Shown: one piece after another, positions 8,498-16,303 of the stretch | Numbering within the stretch: position 1 is the first letter of the stretch | How the letters are laid out: each line of letters opens with the position of its first letter | DNA from: Pseudomonas capeferrum | GTDB taxonomy: Bacteria > Pseudomonadota > Gammaproteobacteria > Pseudomonadales > Pseudomonadaceae | Reading direction: 5' to 3' | Length of the DNA stretch: 64,000 bases | NCBI RefSeq assembly: GCF_000731675.1 | Contig: NZ_JMIT01000001.1 | Span: 1,177,526 to 1,241,525, forward strand | Translations under genes and position numbers: made by a program | The notes under the pieces: generated by a model | Told to the model about the DNA's origin: nothing | Database searches by the model: none | What the model saw: only the letters and a program-made list of their open reading frames with translations

Positions 8498-9634
8498 ATG
8501 TTTATGATTGAATGGGGTTTTTGGCGAATGGCAATCCAGTCTGCGTCTGCACGCGACGCGCACGAAGCAGAGATGACAGCTGCAGAAAAACATACCAGTC
8601 AAGATTTATACCAGGGTGACTTGGAAGAAGAGATGCATTTCCAATCCGTAAGCGAAAGGCCTCATACGAGAGGACCCACTTTCGCTTTTAACGGGACATT
8701 TTTGGAAATGCGCTGCGGAGGGTCTGAAGAGAAACGTGGTCTCTTAACACTTGCAGTGCTCGGCGGAGTTATGCCTGTCATTAGCGTCACGACATTCTCC
8801 GCAGTAAGTTTCTTATGGGTTGACATAACGGATCATGCTACACGCTCATTTCTAAGTGTTTCGCTCACCCTAATCATGACCCTAGTTGCAGGTGCCATAC
8901 TATACCTATACTCAAAATATGGCATAAAATTAACCCGACTGGAAATGCTGACAAGCCGTCATCTGCTCATTCGCTTCAACCGAATAACACAACAGGTCCA
9001 CCTCCATAGACCAAAATATTGCGGCGGTATTGTGACATTTCCGTGGAAAACCACCGGAAGCACGGTTTTATATCCAGAAGACGACCCGCTCAGCGTTGGA
9101 ATGAGACTTGGCCTGATCTGGCACCCCAGCCGCACCGGCCTCCCCCATATGGAAATGGCCCTGCTCGGCAAACAAGGCCAGGGCGGCAGCGAACTCCGTG
9201 ATGAATGGGAATTCATCCGCCGCTACATGGAAGAAGGCCCTCACGCCGTCCCCCGCCCCCGCCTGAGCACCCAGCTACCCTCGCCCATCCAGGCATTCAG
9301 CGCCCAGTTCGAAGGCCTTGGCCGTTTCTTCCGCAATAGCAGTTGGCTGTTCAAACTCGCAATTCTCATTGTCTGGCCCGCTTTCGTCATCATCGGCACC
9401 GCGCACTGGATCAGCCTGCTGCTGTGCTGGCGACCCCGCTGGCCGAAGGTGATCCGTGAGGCCGGGTTGCCGGGTAAACCAGTACCTTCACCCACTACCG
9501 TGAGTGACTACCCGCCCGAAATCCAAGAGCGACTGCTTGCCAATGCCGATCGCTGGCAGCTCAAACCTGGCAAGCGCCCAGAGAAAAAGCCACGTAAACC
9601 GCGTACACCCAAAGCGCCAAAAACGCCGACATAG
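8498..9634 (+). CDS. DUF6708-type immunity protein, copy 4 (orphan)
   Basis: The protein has 378 residues. Its N-terminal variable half (VMPVISVTTFSAVSFLWVDI and VSLTLIMTLVAGAILYLYS as membrane segments) is closer to copies 1 and 2 than to copy 3, and its C-terminal half is nearly identical to all copies. It follows a fossil toxin end and has no toxin partner. This is the last gene of the toxin locus, and the next gene begins a different operon. The protective role is inferred. Confidence 0.7.
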   Translation: MFMIEWGFWRMAIQSASARDAHEAEMTAAEKHTSQDLYQGDLEEEMHFQSVSERPHTRGPTFAFNGTFLEMRCGGSEEKRGLLTLAVLGGVMPVISVTTFSAVSFLWVDITDHATRSFLSVSLTLIMTLVAGAILYLYSKYGIKLTRLEMLTSRHLLIRFNRITQQVHLHRPKYCGGIVTFPWKTTGSTVLYPEDDPLSVGMRLGLIWHPSRTGLPHMEMALLGKQGQGGSELRDEWEFIRRYMEEGPHAVPRPRLSTQLPSPIQAFSAQFEGLGRFFRNSSWLFKLAILIVWPAFVIIGTAHWISLLLCWRPRWPKVIREAGLPGKPVPSPTTVSDYPPEIQERLLANADRWQLKPGKRPEKKPRKPRTPKAPKTPT

Positions 9635-9752
9635 AAGCGGGCTACGCACAAGCCCAACCGGTTCTAGGGAGTGGGTCGCAACCACCGGCCCAACCCCCAA
9701 TGCTGGGGATACGGGGCCCATAGGCAAGTTGCCGATAAACCTGACGAAAAGT

Positions 9753-9781
9753 CTGCAGCCCTTGCGCCGCAAGGCCTGCAG
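9753..9781. repeat. 29-bp near-perfect palindrome upstream of the curlin operon
   Basis: The arms begin and end with CTGCAG and include CCTTGCG and CGCAAGG; only two symmetric positions and the centre break the dyad. It sits 16 bp upstream of the -24 element of the candidate sigma54 promoter. No T-run follows, so it does not look like an intrinsic terminator. It may be an activator-binding site or an extragenic palindrome. Confidence 0.6.
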
Positions 9782-9796
9782 CCCGACAACCACGGT

Positions 9797-9812
9797 TTGG
9801 CACGCCTATTGC
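9797..9812 (+). promoter_or_regulatory. Candidate sigma54 promoter of the curlin operon
   Basis: The sequence TTGGCACGCCTATTGC has the sigma54 -24 element TGGCACG and -12 element TTGC, with 12 bp from GG to GC. Transcription would start near 9824, about 45 nt before the first ATG. A sigma54 promoter needs an enhancer-binding protein, which is not identifiable nearby. Confidence 0.7.
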
Positions 9813-9868
9813 CGATCTCCTGCCAGACGCCCCAAGTCCATGGGCCCGTTTGCAGGAGGAATTGACTC

Positions 9869-11197
9869 ATGCACCGACCGATACCCCACCCGCTGGCAGT
9901 GGCGATTTTCGCCGGCATGCTCCAGCTCCCGGCGCAGGCTGCGTTGAACGCTGTCGACCCCGGTCCCTATAACCTTGGCAACGGCAACTTTGCAGGTTGG
10001 TACCAGGATAGCCACGGTCGGACCCTCGACCTGTGCCTGACCAAAGCGGTGAGTTCCAGGGCCGCCGGCGCGCCCGGCGCACCGGCGTACATGTGCACAC
10101 TGCTGCCAACCCCCGGGGTGTTCGACGACACCCAACCCATCGCCTTCCCCACCAACTTCCCCGACGAGGCCTTCTGGTTTACCGCTGACGCCGCCATCGT
10201 CGACGCGGCACGCGGCATCGACCTGAGCTACGGCACGGCCATCGAGGCGGCGTTCGCCGCCGAAGAACCGGTCGAAGGCGATCAAGTCAGCTTCGCCCGG
10301 GTGCGGATCCGGGTGGATGTGCCGACGGCAGGCACCTACGTGGTCACCCACCCCTATGGTGTCGATGTGTTCGATGTACCGGCCGGCGGGCGTCGGGCAA
10401 TCAACATGACCCGCGACATCGGCATCGCCGGTGCAGGCGACTTTACCGGTGCGCTCAAAGGCGATGTCGGCCCGTTCCTGCGCAGCGTAAACGGCCCTTA
10501 CACCGAGGGCAGCGAACGCTTCATCGGCGACCCGAACCTGGAAGAGCGTGTGACCGGCAGCCCGTTCAACACCAACTTCGTGCGCATCGAAGGCCCCGGC
10601 GGCATCGACCTGCGTACCGAGCTGTTCTCGATCTCAGGCAAGCTCTCCAACGTCGCCCTGCCTACCCCGTTGATGCCGCTACGCACCACCTACTCGCGGC
10701 GTGCCGAAAATGGCGACCTGCGCGCCCAGCAAGATGTGTTCGTCATGGCCCCGCCGCCGCCTGCGACCGTTACCCTGACCAGCCAGACCCCAAACCTGAG
10801 CCTGACCGAAGCCAACGGCACCGGTGCCTGGTATGCCCAGTCGGTTCTCAACCCAGCGGTGCCAACAACGCTGGTGCTGACCGCCGACAACAGTGTGGCC
10901 ATCCCGACCAGCAGCCTGACCACAGCCAACCTGCCACTGACCGACCTGGTGACCATCACCCAGGCCGAATACCGCCTGTCAACCGGCCAGCTGACGCTGG
11001 TCGCCAGCACCAGCGATGAAACCAGCCCGCCTGTGCTGACCGCCCACACCGCCAACGGCACGTTGATCGGCAACCTCAGTGGCAACGGCGCCGTGAAGAC
11101 ATTGAGCACAACCCTCTCGCCCATCCCCCCGGCCAAGGTGCAAGTCACCAGCGCCAATGGTGGCAGCGACAGCGAAGACGTGGTGCTGGTGCCATGA
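9869..11197 (+). CDS. Secreted protein of unknown family, first gene of curlin operon
   Basis: The product has 442 residues and begins with an export signal (AVAIFAGMLQLPAQA). The start has a strong GCAGGAGGAA site. I do not recognise a named domain. Residues from about 25 to 300 share a clear pattern with the next protein: DPGPYNLGNGN, APAYMCTLLP, a Pro-rich PTNFPDEAFWF stretch, ITHPYGVD-like and RRAINMTRDIG motifs, and SPFNTNFVRIEGP. Two Cys residues are conserved between the pair. The C-terminal part is Thr/Ser/Val-rich and beta-like. The stop (ATGA) touches the leader of the next gene. Co-transcription with curlin subunits suggests a surface or matrix role, possibly an adhesin or amyloid-associated protein. 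Confidence 0.75.
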   Translation: MHRPIPHPLAVAIFAGMLQLPAQAALNAVDPGPYNLGNGNFAGWYQDSHGRTLDLCLTKAVSSRAAGAPGAPAYMCTLLPTPGVFDDTQPIAFPTNFPDEAFWFTADAAIVDAARGIDLSYGTAIEAAFAAEEPVEGDQVSFARVRIRVDVPTAGTYVVTHPYGVDVFDVPAGGRRAINMTRDIGIAGAGDFTGALKGDVGPFLRSVNGPYTEGSERFIGDPNLEERVTGSPFNTNFVRIEGPGGIDLRTELFSISGKLSNVALPTPLMPLRTTYSRRAENGDLRAQQDVFVMAPPPPATVTLTSQTPNLSLTEANGTGAWYAQSVLNPAVPTTLVLTADNSVAIPTSSLTTANLPLTDLVTITQAEYRLSTGQLTLVASTSDETSPPVLTAHTANGTLIGNLSGNGAVKTLSTTLSPIPPAKVQVTSANGGSDSEDVVLVP

Positions 11198-11229
11198 ACA
11201 GACAAAGGCTCAGCCTTCAAGGAGGCAGC

Positions 11230-13461
11230 ATGAACACTTGGCCACGCCGTGCGCTGTTCGCCGCCGGTTTTTCCCTCACCGTCACCAGCGCCGCCTTTGC
11301 CGCGTTGTCCGATGTCGACCCAGGCCCGTACACCTTTGCCACTGGTGGTTATCCCATGTGGTACAAGGACGCCAACGACCTGTCGCTGGAGTTGTGCCAG
11401 TCGCGGGCCACCAGCACCCGAGCACCTGGTGGCCCCGGCGCCCCTGCCTACATGTGCACCCTGCTGCCCGAACCTGGCATCTATGACGATACCCTGCCGC
11501 TGGTATTCCCCGATAACTGGCCGCCAGAGATGTTCTGGTTCCTGGCCGAGACCGAGATACCGCAGGTAGGCAACAGTGGCTACGAGCTGGAAGTATACGT
11601 CGCCGGCCTGGAAGCGGCGTTTGCCGCCGAGAACCCGGTGGACGGCGACCAGCAGAGCTTTGCCCGCATCCGAATCCGCGCCTCGGTGCCGCGCACAGGC
11701 GTCTACACCATTACCCACCCTTACGGGGTAGAGACGGTCAACGTCACCACGGCCGGCCGGCGGGCGATCAACATCACCCGCGACATCGGTATCGGCGCGC
11801 CAGGCAACTTCCGCGGGCCACTCAACGGTAACCTCGGGCCTTGGCTACGCGGCGTCGGCGGCCCCTATACGGCGGTCAACCCGGACACCGGCTCGACCGA
11901 AACCTTTATCGGCGACCCGAACATCACCGAAGCGGTGGTCGGCAGCCCCTTCAACACCAACTTCGTGCGCATCGAAGGCCCACCTGGCGCCATCCAGACC
12001 AACGCCTTCACGGTGTCCGGCAAAGTGCTCGATCAACGCGCGCAAACGCCCGTCACCCTGGAACGTGCCACCTACTCGCGCAACGGCGCCGGGACCCGTG
12101 TCGAGGTCTTTGCCAAAGCGCCCAACAATGCCAGCGTGTGCATGCGCAATGGCTTGGCATTGATCGGCTCACCGCCTTCGCCTTGCCAGTTCAGCCTGCT
12201 GCCGGACAACAACGGGCTGTTCTTCAGCCAGCAACTGAGCCAGGCCGCGCCGCCACCGGTGGTGGTGGTTACCGGCAGCAGCGCCACCGGCACCACACAG
12301 CCAACGGCGTTGTCGAGCAAGCTCAGCGATGTGGTCAAGGTAAGCACCGCACGCTACGACTGGGCCAACAAACGCCTGTTCATCGAAGCCCGCTCCAGCG
12401 ACGAAGTGGCGATCCCTGACCTGGTGGCCCAAGGCTACGGACGGCTGTCCAAGTCCGGCACGCTGCAAAGCCTGACGGTCAACGATATTGCCCAGCCGCC
12501 TGCGACCGTCACGGTCAAATCTGGCCATGGCGGCAGCGATGTCGAGCCTGTAGTGGTGGTGGGCAATGCGCCTGTCGAAGCCGCCAACCAGCCACCGCTG
12601 GCCCAGGCCGATATTGGCAGCACCAGTGTCGGGGTGCCGCTGAGCCTGAACCTGCTGCTGAACGACAGCGACCCGGATGGCAACGTACCGCTGACCATCA
12701 GCGACCTGACCCAACCGGGTACCGGCCTGGGCGGCGTGGTACTCAACGGCAGCACGTCGGTGACCTACACCCCGCCAGTCGGGGCCACGCAACCGCTGGT
12801 GGCCACCTTCAGCTATCGGGCCGTGGATGCCAAAGGCCTGAAGTCGGAACCGGCAACGGTTACGGTCAATGTCGCACCCAACCAGGCGCCGACCGCAGCC
12901 GCTCAAACCGTCGCCACGCTCGGTGTAGCGCTCACCATCAACGCGCTGGCCGGCGCTACCGATCCAGAAGGCAATCTGCCCCTGGTGGTTGCCAGTGTGA
13001 CCCAGCCGGCGGCAGGCAGAGGGACCGTCAGCACTGACGGCACCACTGTCACCTACACACCACCGGCGACCGTCACGACGGCCTTCACCACCACCTTCAC
13101 CTACCAGGTGCGTGACGCGCTGGGGGCGCTGTCCAACAGCGCCACCGTCACCGTCAACGTGTCGCCACGCCCCGCCGCCGAGACCTTCGCGGTCACCGCA
13201 GCCACGGTCACGGCACGCTCCAACAACCGTTACAACTGGGACATCAGCGGCACCTCATCGGTGACCACCGGCAACGTCGTTACCGTGCGGGTCACCACCA
13301 CCACAGGCGTGCAGACATTGGGCACCACCACGGTACCGGTCACCGGCCGCTGGCGCCTGGCCGTCAGCAACAGCACCACGGTGATCCCGACCGCCGCGCC
13401 GACGGCGACCATCACCACCAGCCCAGGCACCACCCGCACCGTCAACGTAGTCGTGCAGTGA
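11230..13461 (+). CDS. Large secreted protein, paralog of the preceding gene with Ig/cadherin-like tail
   Basis: The ATG at 11230 was preferred over the ATG at 11194 because AAGGAGG lies just before it and a signal peptide follows (AALFAAGFSLTVTSAAFA-like). The protein has 743 residues. Residues 20-430 match the upstream protein motif for motif (DPGPYTF, APAYMCTLLP, THPYGVE, RRAINITRDIG, SPFNTNFVRIEGP). The extra tail has two bacterial Ig or cadherin-like repeats of about 90 residues, each with NQPP/NQAP, an NDSDPDGNVPL- or DPEGNLPL-type acidic loop, and VTYTPP. A Thr/Val-rich end follows. It is probably a surface adhesin or matrix protein working with the curlins. Confidence 0.75.
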   Translation: MNTWPRRALFAAGFSLTVTSAAFAALSDVDPGPYTFATGGYPMWYKDANDLSLELCQSRATSTRAPGGPGAPAYMCTLLPEPGIYDDTLPLVFPDNWPPEMFWFLAETEIPQVGNSGYELEVYVAGLEAAFAAENPVDGDQQSFARIRIRASVPRTGVYTITHPYGVETVNVTTAGRRAINITRDIGIGAPGNFRGPLNGNLGPWLRGVGGPYTAVNPDTGSTETFIGDPNITEAVVGSPFNTNFVRIEGPPGAIQTNAFTVSGKVLDQRAQTPVTLERATYSRNGAGTRVEVFAKAPNNASVCMRNGLALIGSPPSPCQFSLLPDNNGLFFSQQLSQAAPPPVVVVTGSSATGTTQPTALSSKLSDVVKVSTARYDWANKRLFIEARSSDEVAIPDLVAQGYGRLSKSGTLQSLTVNDIAQPPATVTVKSGHGGSDVEPVVVVGNAPVEAANQPPLAQADIGSTSVGVPLSLNLLLNDSDPDGNVPLTISDLTQPGTGLGGVVLNGSTSVTYTPPVGATQPLVATFSYRAVDAKGLKSEPATVTVNVAPNQAPTAAAQTVATLGVALTINALAGATDPEGNLPLVVASVTQPAAGRGTVSTDGTTVTYTPPATVTTAFTTTFTYQVRDALGALSNSATVTVNVSPRPAAETFAVTAATVTARSNNRYNWDISGTSSVTTGNVVTVRVTTTTGVQTLGTTTVPVTGRWRLAVSNSTTVIPTAAPTATITTSPGTTRTVNVVVQ

Positions 13462-13477
13462 AAGGCCGGAGAACGCC

Positions 13478-13951
13478 ATGAAATGCCTGTATCCACTGCT
13501 GCTCTGCCTGGCCCTGGCGGGCCAGGCCAGGGGGGCCGAAGACCTGATGGACAACGCCGACCTTGCGCCCGGCAGTGACCTCGGCGACCCCGTGATCATC
13601 CGTCTGTTACCGGTCGGCGCCGGCCAGGCCGCGGTGATCGAGCAGCAAGGCAACGGCAACCGCGCCGCCCTCGACCAGAACGGCCAGGCCCTGCTGGGCC
13701 GCATCGTCCAGGCCGGGGGCGCACAGGAGGCGTACATCCTGCAAGAAGGCAGTGACCTGATGGCCAGCATCAGCCAGCAGGGTAATGGCAACAGCGCGTC
13801 GATCCGCCAGAGCGGCAGCAGCAACAGCGCTGCCATCGACCAGATCGGCAACGACAACAGCGCCAGCATCGTGCAGTCCGGCACGGGCCTCAACAGCTCC
13901 GTGACCCAAGCCGGCAATGGCCAGCATGTTCAGATCACCCAATACCGATAG
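13478..13951 (+). CDS. Curlin-repeat protein, CsgB-like minor subunit
   Basis: The protein has 157 residues with a signal peptide ending near GQARGAED and a GGAG ribosome site. Residues 45-155 contain tandem curlin-type repeats of about 22 residues with the Q-x-G-x-x-N-x-A-x-x-x-Q rhythm (for example IEQQGNGNRAALDQNG, ISQQGNGNSASIRQSG and IDQIGNDNSASIVQSG). Size and position just before a larger curlin suggest a nucleator role like CsgB. The C-terminus, HVQITQYR, ends in Tyr/Arg as E. coli CsgB does. The nucleation function is inferred, since CsgA- and CsgB-like proteins are hard to tell apart by repeats alone. Confidence 0.85.
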   Translation: MKCLYPLLLCLALAGQARGAEDLMDNADLAPGSDLGDPVIIRLLPVGAGQAAVIEQQGNGNRAALDQNGQALLGRIVQAGGAQEAYILQEGSDLMASISQQGNGNSASIRQSGSSNSAAIDQIGNDNSASIVQSGTGLNSSVTQAGNGQHVQITQYR

Positions 13952-13967
13952 ACCTGGAGGCACCACC

Positions 13968-15413
13968 ATGTTCAAGCTCGCTCCCCTAAGTGCCGCTATC
14001 GTCCTGGCCCTTGCAGGTCAGGTCATGGCTGCCGACAGCACTTCGACGCAGACTCAGGACGGCAAGGAAAACATTGCCGAAGTGACCCAGACCCTCGCAC
14101 CGTTCGCCTCGGCCACCCAGACCCAGACCGGCAAGGGCCACAACCACCTGGCAGTGCAGGCCGACAGCACCAGTGATATCCAGCAGAGCGCTACCGGCTC
14201 GTACAACGCAGGGTACGCCGAGCAACTGTTCGAAAACGGCAGCCAGATCACCCAGCAGTCCGGGGGCAGCTACAACGATGCCTTCGCCAGCCAGTCGCTG
14301 GGCGAAAACAACCAGGTCCTGCAGACCCAGCAAGGCAGCGAGAACCACTCGACCGTGTGGCAGGACACCCAGCTAGGCAGCCAAGTCACCACCCTGCAAT
14401 CGGGCCAGCGCAACGAAGCCTTCGCCGAGCAGATGTTCGGCGGCAGCAACAACCAGAGCCTGATCATGCAGGCCGGCGCCGACAACTATGCCGCTGCCGA
14501 GCACCTGACCCACAACGACGGCAACATCCAGATCTACCAGGACGGCAAGGAGAACTGGGCCTACGGTGACCAGCGCGACGGCCAAGGCGGCACCATCGGC
14601 CTCAACCAGACCGGCACTGGCAACTCGGTAGAGGTATGGCAGGACACCCAGGTGGGCAGCCAGGCCAACGTCACTCAGACCGGCCAGCTCAACGAAGGCT
14701 ACATCGACCAAAGTTTCGGCGAAGCCAACAAGGCCAGCCTGACGCAAAATGGCAAGGCCAACGCCAGCTGGTCGGATCAGTTCGAGAGCAACAACTCGAC
14801 CACTACCATTTCGCAGAAGGGTAGCAACAACCTGCACTACACCTACCAGAACGGTGAAAACCTCAACCTGACCGTGACCACCCAAGGCAACGGCAACAAA
14901 ATCACCGCCAGCAACTGGAAAGGCGACAAGATGGGCGGCCAGTTTGGTACCAACCAGACCGCCGTTATCAACCAGTACGGCAACGGCAACGGCGTCAACC
15001 TGACGCAGAATGGTGACAACCAGCTGGCCACGCTGAACCAGACCGGCAACAACAACGCGATGCAGACCAAGCAGGCCGACAGCAACAACGAGCTGTTCTT
15101 CGAGCAGAACGGCAGCGACAACATCCTCATCGCCGACCAGCGTGGCACTGACAACTATGCCTTCGGCAGCAGCGAAGGTACCGGCAACTCCATCACCTTG
15201 GACCAGTCCGGCTACAGCAACCAGAGCCACACCAATCAGCTCTACGGTAGCGGCAACGAGGTCACCATCAAACAGACCGACAGCGTCAACGCCGCCTACG
15301 TGACCCAGGGCGGCCAGGGCAACAAGGCATTCGTCGACCAGAGCGGTATCGCGCAAACCGCCACCATCAGCCAGCTGGGCAGCGCGAACACGGCCACTGT
15401 GACTCAAAAGTAA
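13968..15413 (+). CDS. Giant curlin-repeat protein, CsgA-like major amyloid subunit
   Basis: The start at 13968 has CTGGAGG before it and gives 481 residues with a signal peptide ending at VMAAD. The whole mature chain is Gln/Asn/Gly/Ser/Thr-rich curlin repeats (N-x-A-x-x-x-Q-x-G). E. coli CsgA has about 150 residues and five repeats, so this protein is roughly three times longer. A longer unit is visible: the WQDTQ-GSQ segment near 14355 recurs 279 bp later, a 93-codon period. Acidic and aromatic inserts (DQFESNN, YTYQNGENL) interrupt the repeat. An intrinsic terminator follows. No CsgE, CsgF, CsgG or CsgD homolog is in this window, so secretion must rely on genes elsewhere. Confidence 0.85.
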   Translation: MFKLAPLSAAIVLALAGQVMAADSTSTQTQDGKENIAEVTQTLAPFASATQTQTGKGHNHLAVQADSTSDIQQSATGSYNAGYAEQLFENGSQITQQSGGSYNDAFASQSLGENNQVLQTQQGSENHSTVWQDTQLGSQVTTLQSGQRNEAFAEQMFGGSNNQSLIMQAGADNYAAAEHLTHNDGNIQIYQDGKENWAYGDQRDGQGGTIGLNQTGTGNSVEVWQDTQVGSQANVTQTGQLNEGYIDQSFGEANKASLTQNGKANASWSDQFESNNSTTTISQKGSNNLHYTYQNGENLNLTVTTQGNGNKITASNWKGDKMGGQFGTNQTAVINQYGNGNGVNLTQNGDNQLATLNQTGNNNAMQTKQADSNNELFFEQNGSDNILIADQRGTDNYAFGSSEGTGNSITLDQSGYSNQSHTNQLYGSGNEVTIKQTDSVNAAYVTQGGQGNKAFVDQSGIAQTATISQLGSANTATVTQK

Positions 15414-15428
15414 GCCCTTCCCCCTTGG

Positions 15429-15468
15429 ACCGCGGTGCTCACTCTCCCGAGTGCCGCGGTTCCTTTTT
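15429..15468 (+). terminator. Rho-independent terminator of the curlin operon
   Basis: The outer arms ACCGCGG and CCGCGGT and inner arms CACTC and GAGTG form a hairpin with a 4-nt bulge. It is followed by TTCCTTTTTG. It lies 16 nt after the curlin stop codon. Confidence 0.8.
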
Positions 15469-15547
15469 GTTGCAGCGGGCTTGGCGCGAATAGGCCATGC
15501 ACGCCAACAGCATTACAATGGTCAGCACCCCATTCGGTGCGCCCGTC

Positions 15548-16192
15548 ATGATCCAGTCCGACCTCGACCTGTTCGGCCCCCAGCCGCAACGCCTGGCCAG
15601 CCACACCGTGCTGCTGCCCGGTTTCGCCCTGGCCGAGCTCGAGGCCCTGCTCGACGCCCTGCGCCCAGTGCTGCGCGCCGCGCCGTTCCGGCACATGCAG
15701 ACGCCAGGCGGCCTGCACATGGCCGTAGCGCTGACCAATTGCGGTGCGCTGGGTTGGGTCAGTGATGCGCACGGCTACCGCTACACCGCCACCGACCCGC
15801 AAAGCGGCATGCCCTGGCCTGCGCTACCGCCCGTTCTGCTCAGCCTGGCAGGTCGCGCAGCCGCCATCGCAGGCTTTGACGATTTTGTCGCCGACGCCTG
15901 CCTGGTCAACCACTACCTGCCTGGTACCCGCCTGAGCTTGCACCAAGACCGCAACGAACAGGACTACGACCAGCCGATCGTGTCGATTTCACTGGGCTTG
16001 CCTGCGGTGTTCCTGTTGGGCGGGTTACAACGCGCGGACAAGACCCAGCGTGTACCGCTGAACCATGGCGATGTGCTGGTCTGGGGCGGTGAGGACCGCT
16101 TGCGCTTTCATGGGGTGTTGCCAATCAAACCCGGCGTGCATCCGCGCATGGGTGAACGGCGCATCAACCTGACCCTGCGCAAGGCGGGGTAA
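15548..16192 (+). CDS. alkB: AlkB, alpha-ketoglutarate-dependent DNA alkylation repair dioxygenase
   Basis: AlkB oxidatively removes methyl groups from 1-methyladenine and 3-methylcytosine in DNA, using Fe(II) and 2-oxoglutarate. The ATG at 15548 aligns with the E. coli start (DLDLFG against LDLFAD) and gives 214 residues, close to the 216 of E. coli. Upstream in-frame codons are less likely starts. Iron ligands are visible as H132 and D134 (SLHQD) and H188 (FHGV), and the 2-oxoglutarate-binding arginines occur in the RRINLTLRKA end. The substrate lid motif TPGG and the TNCGALGW segment are also conserved. No ada or aidB lies next to it. Confidence 0.93.
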   Translation: MIQSDLDLFGPQPQRLASHTVLLPGFALAELEALLDALRPVLRAAPFRHMQTPGGLHMAVALTNCGALGWVSDAHGYRYTATDPQSGMPWPALPPVLLSLAGRAAAIAGFDDFVADACLVNHYLPGTRLSLHQDRNEQDYDQPIVSISLGLPAVFLLGGLQRADKTQRVPLNHGDVLVWGGEDRLRFHGVLPIKPGVHPRMGERRINLTLRKAG

Positions 16193-16303
16193 TGGCGTAA
16201 AAACTTGAACATCTTCGCCGGTAAGGCTTCTAAAGATGAGCAGCGTCAGTCTTTTCGAGGAGCCCGACATGACCTACACGCCCTGCCATGGAGCTGCGCA
16301 CCG

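Noticed and set aside
9636..9655. Hairpin GGGCT/AGCCC after immunity copy 4
   Set aside because: The stem is short and no T-run follows, so there is no good case for a terminator.
14000..15400. Direct repeats that might look like a CRISPR or satellite array
   Set aside because: The repeats are degenerate at DNA level, keep codon phase and encode curlin repeats. There are no constant repeats with unique spacers.
14373..15407. 344-codon minus-strand frame opposite the large curlin gene
   Set aside because: Its Val/Leu/Ala/Gly repeats are the reverse complement of curlin repeats and not a separate hydrophobic protein.
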